From: Actinomycetes bacterium
GTDB lineage: Bacteria > Actinomycetota > Actinomycetes > Actinomycetales > Microbacteriaceae
Length of the DNA stretch: 11,705 bases
Direction of reading: 5' to 3'
NCBI GenBank assembly: GCA_023421635.1
Contig: JAEZSU010000016.1
Location: forward strand, 1-11,705
A program made the position numbers and the translations under genes. The notes beneath the pieces were generated by a model. It was given only the letters and a program-made list of their open reading frames with translations, was not told the origin of the DNA and made no database searches. Positions 7,228 to 11,705 of the stretch are shown in pieces (positions within the stretch are counted from its first letter, which is position 1; each line of letters begins with the position of its first letter).

Positions 7228-7236
7228 GAGGGGGAG
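7228..7236 (+). promoter_or_regulatory. Shine-Dalgarno (GAGGGGGAG) of the alpha/beta hydrolase
   Basis: A purine-rich site ending 8 nt before ATG 7245 supports that start and a leadered transcript of about 50 nt from the upstream promoter. Confidence 0.75.
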
Positions 7237-7244
7237 CGACACGC

Positions 7245-7946
7245 ATGGACGCTGCAGCCGGGAAGATCACCAACGTCGTGCTGGTGCACGGCGCATTCGC
7301 CGACGGCTCCGGCTGGCGGGGCGTATGGGAGCGACTGCGAGCCGACGGGTACCGCGTCTGGATCGTGCAGAACCCGCTCACCTCGCTCGCCGACGACGTC
7401 GCCGCGACCGTCCGGGTGCTCGACCAGCAGGACGGACCCGTGATTCTCGTCGCCCACTCCTGGGGCGGCACGGTCATCACCGAGGCGGGCAACCACCCGC
7501 AGGTCGCGGGGCTCGTGTACGTGTCGGCGCTCGCGCCGGACTCGGGTGAGACGACGGCGCAGCAGTACGAGGGGTTCGCTCCGACGCCCGACTTCGTCAT
7601 CGACGTGGGGGAGGACGGGTTCGGCTTCCTCAACCGGGAGCTGTTCCACGCCGGCTTCGCCGCCGACGCGTCCGACGAGGATGCGGCGTTCCTCCGCGAC
7701 GCGCAGGTGCCGGTGAACATGGCGGCGTTCGCCGAACCGGTGGGGAACGCGGCGTGGCACGACAAGCCCGCCTGGGCCGTCATCGCGACCGACGACCGCG
7801 CGTTCGATCAGGCCATGCTGACCCACATGGCCACGCGCGCCGGTGCCGAGATCACGTACGTCTCAGCCAGTCACGCTGTCTTCGCGACCCAGCCCGGCGC
7901 GGTCGCCGACGTCATCCGCGCCGCCGCGCGCGGCGCCGTCCGGTAG
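7245..7946 (+). CDS. Alpha/beta-fold hydrolase (esterase/hydroxynitrile-lyase-like branch)
   Basis: Small cytoplasmic alpha/beta hydrolase of 233 residues; substrate unknown, likely an ester or similar small molecule. The N-terminal VVLVHGAFADGSGW (11-24) supplies the HG oxyanion loop. The nucleophile elbow AHSWGG (70-75) puts the catalytic Ser at 72. The acid is likely D183 or D184 in IATDDRAF, and the catalytic His is H210 in SASHAVF near the C-terminus. The cap is minimal, and there is no signal peptide or membrane segment. It resembles the subgroup often annotated simply as 'alpha/beta hydrolase', with an MATRAGAE-type segment before the His. Its promoter carries a palindrome, suggesting induction by some compound. 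Its last 84 bases overlap the 3' end of the opposing P-type ATPase gene. Confidence 0.9.
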   Translation: MDAAAGKITNVVLVHGAFADGSGWRGVWERLRADGYRVWIVQNPLTSLADDVAATVRVLDQQDGPVILVAHSWGGTVITEAGNHPQVAGLVYVSALAPDSGETTAQQYEGFAPTPDFVIDVGEDGFGFLNRELFHAGFAADASDEDAAFLRDAQVPVNMAAFAEPVGNAAWHDKPAWAVIATDDRAFDQAMLTHMATRAGAEITYVSASHAVFATQPGAVADVIRAAARGAVR

Positions 7947-9800
7947 CCCCTCGGGGATGTCGACCGAACGGCCCTTCAGCGCCCGCAACGCGTAGAGGAT
8001 CGTGGTGAGGTCGACGCCCTCCTGGATGAGCGCGCCGGCGACCGCGGGGATGACGCCGGTCATCGCCACGAGCATCAGCCCGATGCTGATGGCGATGCCG
8101 ATCCAGATCGCGGTGAGCGCCACCCGCACGGTGTGCCGGCCGAGGGAGACCGCCTCTGCGACCCGGGTGAGCGAGTCCACGACCACGACGACGTCCGCGG
8201 CCTCGCCGGCGGCGGTCGCGCCCTTCGCGCCCATCGCGACGCCCACCTCTGCCGTGGCGAGCACGGGCGCATCGTTGATGCCGTCGCCGACCATCATCAC
8301 CGGACGTGGCTGCATCTCCTGCAGCAGGCGCACCTTGTCCGGCGGCAGCAGCTGCGCGTGCACCTCGTCGACGCCGACCGAGCGCGCGATGGACTGCGCG
8401 GTCGGGATCGCGTCGCCGGTGAACATCGCGACGTGCGTCACCTCGTGCGCGCGGAGCCACCGCACGACCGCCGCAGCCTCGGGCCGGGGCTCGTCGGCGA
8501 GCACGATCGACCCTGCGAAGCGGCCGTCGACCCCGACGTAGGCCGCGGCCTGCCCCGCCGCGAGCGCGGTCGGTCGGAAGCCCTGCACGTTCGCATCCAC
8601 GTAGGCGGGCTTGCCGACGATGACCGAGTGCTCGCCGATCCTGGCGACGACGCCGTTGGTGGCGGTCTCGCTCGCCTCGGCCGCCTCCTGCAGCGTCAGC
8701 CCGCGGTCGCGTGCCGCGTGCCGGATGCCCTCCGCCAGTGCGTGCGAGGAGTACTGCTCGGCGGATGCGGCGAGCTCCAGCACCGTGTCCTCATCGAACC
8801 CCGGCTCCGTCCGCACCTCGAGGATGGTCGGCTGTCCGCGGGTGAGCGTCCCGGTCTTGTCGAACGCGGCGGACCGGACCCGCGCGAGTTGCTCCAGGAC
8901 CCCGCCGCCCTTGATGATGAGGCCGCTCTTCGCCGCACGGGACAGGCCGCCGAGGAACGCCACGGGGGCGGCGATCAGCAACGGGCAGGGGGTCGCGAGC
9001 ACGAGCACCTCGGCGAAGCGAACCGGATCGCGGGAGATCACCCAGGCGGTGCCGGCGAGCAGCAGTGAGACCGCGGTGAACGGCACGGCGAACCGGTCCG
9101 CGAGCCGCACCACCGGTGCGCGCGACTCCTGCGCCTGCCGCACGAGTGCCACGATCTGCTGGTACTGGCTGTCGGCGCTCGCGCGGAGTGCGCGGATGCG
9201 GATCGCCCGATCGCCGTTCACGGCGCCCGAGGATACCTCCGCGCCCCGCTCCCGCGTCACCGGCATGCTCTCCCCGGTGAGCGAGGACTCGTCGAACGAG
9301 GCGACGTCGTCGAGCAGTTCGCCGTCGACGGGGACCACCTCGCCGGGGCGGACGAGCAGCAGGTCGCCGATCGCGACCTCGTCGACGTCGACGTCGTGCA
9401 CCTGCTCCGACGCCTCGTCGGTCGCGCCGAGGCGGTGCGCCGTGCGGGGGGAGCGGTCCAGCAGCAGCGAGAGCTCCCGCGTCGCCCGACGCGACGCGTA
9501 GTCCTCCAGCGCTTCGCCGCCCGAGAGCATGAGCACGATGATGAGCGCCGCGACGTACTCGTCGACGGCGATGGTGGCGCCCATCGCGATCAGCGCGAGG
9601 ATGTCGAGCCCGACCTGCCCCTGCAGCACGGCCCGGACCATCTGCACGAGCGTCCAGACCATGAACCCCAGCACGAACACGACGGCGACCCAGCGCCCGA
9701 CCTCGTCGGCGCCGGTCGACTGCAGGACGAGCGTGACCGCCAGGACGACGACGGTCACGACGATGATCGGGTATCGCATGACCTGCCGGCGTGCTGTCAT
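7863..9800 (-). CDS. Heavy-metal-translocating P-type ATPase (P1B family, TPC type)
   Basis: Integral membrane pump that probably exports a transition metal using ATP. The 645 residues show the P1B plan: membrane segments at about 10-27, 36-56, 63-79, 80-95, 236-255, 262-284, 563-581 and 582-602. The actuator domain has TGES (175-178), the phosphorylation site DKTGT has D314, and the nucleotide domain has TGD (461-463) and the hinge GDGINDAP (505-512). The metal motif in segment 6 is TPCP (270-273, C272), not CPC, so copper is less likely; zinc, cadmium, cobalt, nickel or iron remain open. There is no N-terminal HMA domain or CXXC. The usual HP dipeptide of the nucleotide domain reads HA (353-354). 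The ATG at 9800 is chosen; the 78 upstream in-frame codons look non-coding. The last 28 codons overlap the hydrolase gene in antisense. Confidence 0.93.
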   Translation of the reverse strand: MTARRQVMRYPIIVVTVVVLAVTLVLQSTGADEVGRWVAVVFVLGFMVWTLVQMVRAVLQGQVGLDILALIAMGATIAVDEYVAALIIVLMLSGGEALEDYASRRATRELSLLLDRSPRTAHRLGATDEASEQVHDVDVDEVAIGDLLLVRPGEVVPVDGELLDDVASFDESSLTGESMPVTRERGAEVSSGAVNGDRAIRIRALRASADSQYQQIVALVRQAQESRAPVVRLADRFAVPFTAVSLLLAGTAWVISRDPVRFAEVLVLATPCPLLIAAPVAFLGGLSRAAKSGLIIKGGGVLEQLARVRSAAFDKTGTLTRGQPTILEVRTEPGFDEDTVLELAASAEQYSSHALAEGIRHAARDRGLTLQEAAEASETATNGVVARIGEHSVIVGKPAYVDANVQGFRPTALAAGQAAAYVGVDGRFAGSIVLADEPRPEAAAVVRWLRAHEVTHVAMFTGDAIPTAQSIARSVGVDEVHAQLLPPDKVRLLQEMQPRPVMMVGDGINDAPVLATAEVGVAMGAKGATAAGEAADVVVVVDSLTRVAEAVSLGRHTVRVALTAIWIGIAISIGLMLVAMTGVIPAVAGALIQEGVDLTTILYALRALKGRSVDIPEGLPDGAARGGADDVGDRAGLGREDSVTG

Positions 9801-9991
9801 GCCTTCAGTGTGACGGATGCGGTGGCTCCGTCGCTGTCTCCGCCGCGATGAGTGCGGCGATGTCGATCGGCTGCGTGGCCGGCAGCGGATCCACCCTCGC
9901 GGGGCGGGACCGCGATCCCCGGACCGGACGTGTGCGCATGGTGCCAGCGTCCGTCGGGCCCCCGGCACCAGGAAGAGCCGTTGGTCCCGTC
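9801..9991. other. Intergenic stretch between cupin and ATPase genes, with DosR-like half-site dyads
   Basis: No gene is supported here. It holds two GGGAC-type dyads: GGGACCGCGATCCC at 9906-9919, and GGGACCAACGGCTC at 9975-9988 read on the minus strand. It also holds a 7-bp inverted repeat TGGTGCC (9939-9945) / GGCACCA (9964-9970) with an 18-bp spacer. GGGAC half-sites are the core of DosR/DevR boxes in mycobacteria, but both dyads here are imperfect. Confidence 0.35.
9807..9812 (-). promoter_or_regulatory. Possible -10 box (CACACT) of the ATPase gene
   Basis: CACACT lies 6 nt before the ATG on the minus strand, mirroring the spacing seen at serS and the cupin gene, but its first base departs from TANNNT. 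No TA dinucleotide occurs elsewhere on this strand in the 190-bp gap. The ATPase may instead be read through from the cupin gene. Confidence 0.3.
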
Positions 9992-10339
9992 TCAGGCCAG
10001 GTAGACCTTCCGGAGCGTCTCGGTCACGGTCCACTCCGTCCGCATCCCCGCCACGAGCCGCACGAGATCACCCGGCCCGACCTCGATCGGCGCGGCGTCG
10101 CGGTCGGTGAACACGATCCGCGCCCGGCCGGAGAGCACCACGAACACCTCGTCGGCCTCGACGTCGACGGCGGTGCCGGGCGTCATCTCCCACACTCCGA
10201 GTTCGACCCCCGAGAACGCGCCGACCTCGACCGTCGCAGTCGTCGGCGTGCCGGCGATCACCTGGTCCGCCGGGAGCGCGGTGTGGGCGGCGAAGAGGGT
10301 GGCTGCGGGGACGACGGTCCCCGGGATCGGCGTGCTCAC
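9992..10339 (-). CDS. Small cupin-domain protein (ureidoglycine-aminohydrolase-type Cupin_3 family)
   Basis: A single-domain cupin of 115 residues, cytoplasmic, of unknown function. The jelly-roll core is visible: GVWEMTPGTAVDVEADEVFVVLSG (48-71), then PIEVGPGDLVRLVAGMRTEW (84-103) and the closing VTETLRKVYL. The TPG...ADEVFVVLSG and GPGDLVRL...T.W pattern is that of the Cupin_3 family, many of whose members are uncharacterised stand-alone proteins. The usual metal-binding histidines of cupin motif 1 are absent, with Asp/Glu instead, so enzymatic activity is uncertain. The start is a GTG at 10337-10339, six bases after a TAACAT box, so the message is probably leaderless. It lies 191 bp upstream of the ATPase on the same strand and is divergent from the Ig-like protein gene. 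Confidence 0.88.
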   Translation of the reverse strand: MSTPIPGTVVPAATLFAAHTALPADQVIAGTPTTATVEVGAFSGVELGVWEMTPGTAVDVEADEVFVVLSGRARIVFTDRDAAPIEVGPGDLVRLVAGMRTEWTVTETLRKVYLA

Positions 10340-10345
10340 GCCGGA

Positions 10346-10351
10346 ATGTTA
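10346..10351 (-). promoter_or_regulatory. -10 box (TAACAT) of cupin gene, leaderless arrangement
   Basis: TAACAT followed by TCCGGC and then the GTG start on the minus strand. The six-base spacing equals that at serS and the photolyase gene. Confidence 0.55.
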
Positions 10352-10371
10352 CCGGCATCCACGGCCCGCAG

Positions 10372-10401
10372 TTGGCGGCGGCCCCCCGGATGCGGGATGA
10401 T
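10372..10401 (+). promoter_or_regulatory. Possible promoter (TTGGCG-N18-GATGAT) of the Ig-like protein gene
   Basis: TTGGCG at 10372-10377 and GATGAT at 10396-10401 are 18 bp apart and predict a leader of about 40 nt. The first base of the -10 is off consensus. Confidence 0.4.
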
Positions 10402-10413
10402 CGCACCATCGCC

Positions 10414-10450
10414 GGGGACGATGGGGCCCCCGTCTGAAGGGGGAACGATG
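10414..10450 (+). repeat. Duplicated start motif GGGGA(A)CGATG and C5/G5 hairpin before the Ig-like gene
   Basis: GGGGACGATG (10414-10423) and GGGGAACGATG (10440-10450) are near copies, giving two in-frame ATGs nine codons apart. Between them CCCCC (10427-10431) can pair with GGGGG (10439-10443), which would bury the second Shine-Dalgarno site. Confidence 0.5.
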
Positions 10451-11317
10451 TCGTCGTCCACTGCGCTGTCCGCGCCCGTGCTGCCCGCATCCACCGCACG
10501 CACGAGGCGGCGCAGGGCCGGGGTCGGGGTGCTCCTCGGAGCGCTCCTGGGCGCGCTGTCGGTCGTCGCGCTGCCCGGTGCCGCGCACGCCGCCGACCTC
10601 ACCGCCAGCCCGGGGGAGATCTCGGTCGGGGAGCAGACGACCATCGTCGCCACCGATCTCGGCGGCCTGGAGACCGCGTACTTCGGACTCGGCGACACCA
10701 CCGCGGGCGTGTTCGTCGAGAGCGGCGACAGCCGGTACGACGCACCCGCGAGCGGCGGCCGCGCCACCGCGACCTTCCAGGCGGCCGTCGCCGGGACCGT
10801 CACCATCGCGGTCGGGGACGGCGAGACCGTGCTGGGCACGGTCCAGCTCCAGGTGTCGCCCGCAGCCGCGCCGCAGGAGACCGTGCGGGTGAGCCTGAGC
10901 CCGGCGGAGGCAGAGGTGGGTCAGGCGGTGACGGTCGCGATCAGCGGCTTCGGCGGGCTCGAGACCGCATCCGTCGGCCTCAGCGACAACGCCGCCGGCA
11001 CGTTCGAGGGCGGGGGCACCTCGGTCTCGCTGCCTGTCTCCGGCGGCGCCGCGTCGACGACCTTCACCCCCTCCACGCCCGGGCAGTTCGTCATCGCCGT
11101 CGGCGACGGCGAGACCGTCCTCGCGACCGCGACGCTCACCGTCACCGCTGCTTCGGCGACGCCCGAGGCCACGCTCACCGCCACGCCGATCTCGGCACCG
11201 GTGGAGGAGGGTGCGCCGGTGCTGCTCTGGGTGGTCGTGGCGCTCGCCGCGGTCATCGTCGTCGGGGCCGTGGTGTGGATCGTGACCGCGCGACGGGCGC
11301 GCGCGCGGCGCGGCTGA
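10448..11317 (+). CDS. Secreted, C-terminally membrane-anchored protein with two Ig-like repeats
   Basis: Cell-surface protein of unknown function, 289 residues. A Sec signal peptide is clear: basic n-region RTRRRRAG (19-25), hydrophobic stretch 26-43, and likely cleavage after AHA (46-48). Two beta-rich repeats follow, about 50-137 and 147-234, sharing GGLETA, a GL.D..AG.F segment and the near-identical AVGDGETVL (121-129 and 217-225). A Thr/Pro/Ala linker leads to one membrane helix (about 257-279, LLWVVVALAAVIVVGAVVW) and a basic tail RRARARRG. This is the layout of a sortase substrate, but no LPXTG-like motif precedes the helix, so simple membrane anchoring is more likely. The ATG at 10448 is chosen for its strong AAGGGGGA site; ATG 10421 is possible. 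It converges on the GntR gene with a 6-bp gap. Confidence 0.85.
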   Translation: MSSSTALSAPVLPASTARTRRRRAGVGVLLGALLGALSVVALPGAAHAADLTASPGEISVGEQTTIVATDLGGLETAYFGLGDTTAGVFVESGDSRYDAPASGGRATATFQAAVAGTVTIAVGDGETVLGTVQLQVSPAAAPQETVRVSLSPAEAEVGQAVTVAISGFGGLETASVGLSDNAAGTFEGGGTSVSLPVSGGAASTTFTPSTPGQFVIAVGDGETVLATATLTVTAASATPEATLTATPISAPVEEGAPVLLWVVVALAAVIVVGAVVWIVTARRARARRG

Positions 11318-11323
11318 GCGCGG

Positions 11324-11705
11324 TCACCCCTCGCCGACCGGCACCTCGTGCCAGGTGCGGAACTCCACCGCTGCCGCGCCCTCGGCATCGCCGGCGCGGC
11401 AGCGGTCGAGGAGCGCCTCGTGCTTGCCGACCGAGGCGAACCTGTCGACCGAGAGGAACAGCAGGTGCTCGGCCCGCCGCAGGACCGGCTCATACTGCTC
11501 GAGCACCGCGGTGATCGCCGGGTTCCCGGCGTGCGTGACGAGGACGCCGTGGAACTCGTCGTCCGCGGCGATCGCCGCCGCACCGTCGCCGGTCTCGAGC
11601 GCCGCCGCGAACCTGGCGTTCGCGGCCGCCATCCGCTCCAGTCCGGCCGGCTCCAGGCGGGGGACGGCGAGCCTGGCCGCAAGGGCGTGCATCGCGGCCA
11701 CGACG
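11324..11705 (-). CDS. GntR-family transcriptional regulator, FCD domain (N-terminus beyond window)
   Basis: The C-terminal ligand-binding part of a FadR-type GntR regulator; about 127 codons are visible. The all-helical FCD signature is present: MHALAARLAVPRL at the start, DDEFHGVLVTHAGNP (47-61, counted from the codon at 11701), R75-R76 and AEHLL, then GKHEALLDRCRAGDAEGAA (92-110) and a final H118. The Asp/His set (D47 or D48, H51, H94, H118) fits the FCD metal and ligand pocket. The DNA-binding winged-helix domain, usually about 70 residues, must lie to the right of 11705, and the reading frame is open to the edge. The GTG at 11701 is therefore not the true start. The effector is unknown; FCD regulators commonly sense organic acids. 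Confidence 0.88.
   Translation of the reverse strand, partial: VVAAMHALAARLAVPRLEPAGLERMAAANARFAAALETGDGAAAIAADDEFHGVLVTHAGNPAITAVLEQYEPVLRRAEHLLFLSVDRFASVGKHEALLDRCRAGDAEGAAAVEFRTWHEVPVGEG

Noticed and set aside
6995..7244. The tRNA-Ser 3' end as an integration site for a mobile element.
   Set aside because: No integrase gene or repeated copy of the tRNA end was seen downstream; a terminator and housekeeping-type genes follow.
7863..9800. A copper exporter (CopA-like) identity for the ATPase.
   Set aside because: The membrane motif is TPC rather than CPC, and there is no HMA domain, so a copper call is not supported.
9801..10034. A 78-codon N-terminal extension of the ATPase frame that might have held a metal-binding domain.
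   Set aside because: It is Arg/Ser/Pro-rich as in out-of-frame GC-rich DNA, has no GMXCXXC motif, and would overlap the cupin gene.
1..11705. A defence, CRISPR, toxin-antitoxin or prophage system.
   Set aside because: No repeats with spacers, nucleases, toxin-like small gene pairs or phage proteins were found. The gene content reads as core chromosome.

Overview
The window looks like ordinary chromosome from a high-GC actinobacterium, most likely Microbacteriaceae (Microbacterium or a close relative). Four things point there: strongly G/C-biased third codon positions, an unusual abundance of the hexamer GCATCC/GGATGC on both strands, several start codons 6-7 nt after a TANNNT -10 box (leaderless style), and the gene order diacylglycerol kinase / serS / HAD phosphatase / tRNA-Ser / LCP protein. 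I see no transposase, integrase, phage gene, CRISPR array or rRNA.

Left block (1-3202, minus strand): a luciferase-like flavin oxidoreductase cut by the window edge, a complete CPD-type DNA photolyase, and a YegS/DgkB-type lipid kinase. Central block (3203-7126, plus strand): a 42-bp divergent promoter region leads into serS, which is coupled through a GTGA overlap to a Cof-type HAD phosphatase. tRNA-Ser(UGA), an LCP-family cell-wall glycopolymer transferase, tRNA-Ser(GCU) and a strong hairpin terminator follow. Seryl-tRNA synthetase and two serine tRNAs thus sit within 4 kb.

Right block (7127-11705): an alpha/beta hydrolase has a perfect 12-bp palindrome on its promoter. It converges on, and overlaps by 84 bp, a minus-strand P1B-type heavy-metal ATPase with a TPC metal motif. 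A small cupin gene lies upstream of the ATPase on the same strand. Divergent from the cupin is a secreted, membrane-anchored protein with two Ig-like repeats. The window ends in the C-terminal FCD ligand-binding domain of a GntR-family regulator.

No clearly new multi-gene system is visible. The most interesting signals are regulatory or architectural: interlocked divergent promoters, repeated leaderless starts, the palindromic operator, the genome-signature hexamer, the duplicated start motif before the Ig-like gene, and an ATPase with His-Ala where His-Pro is usual. No gap longer than about 300 bases is empty; 6933-7244 holds a promoter, a tRNA, a terminator and an operator.
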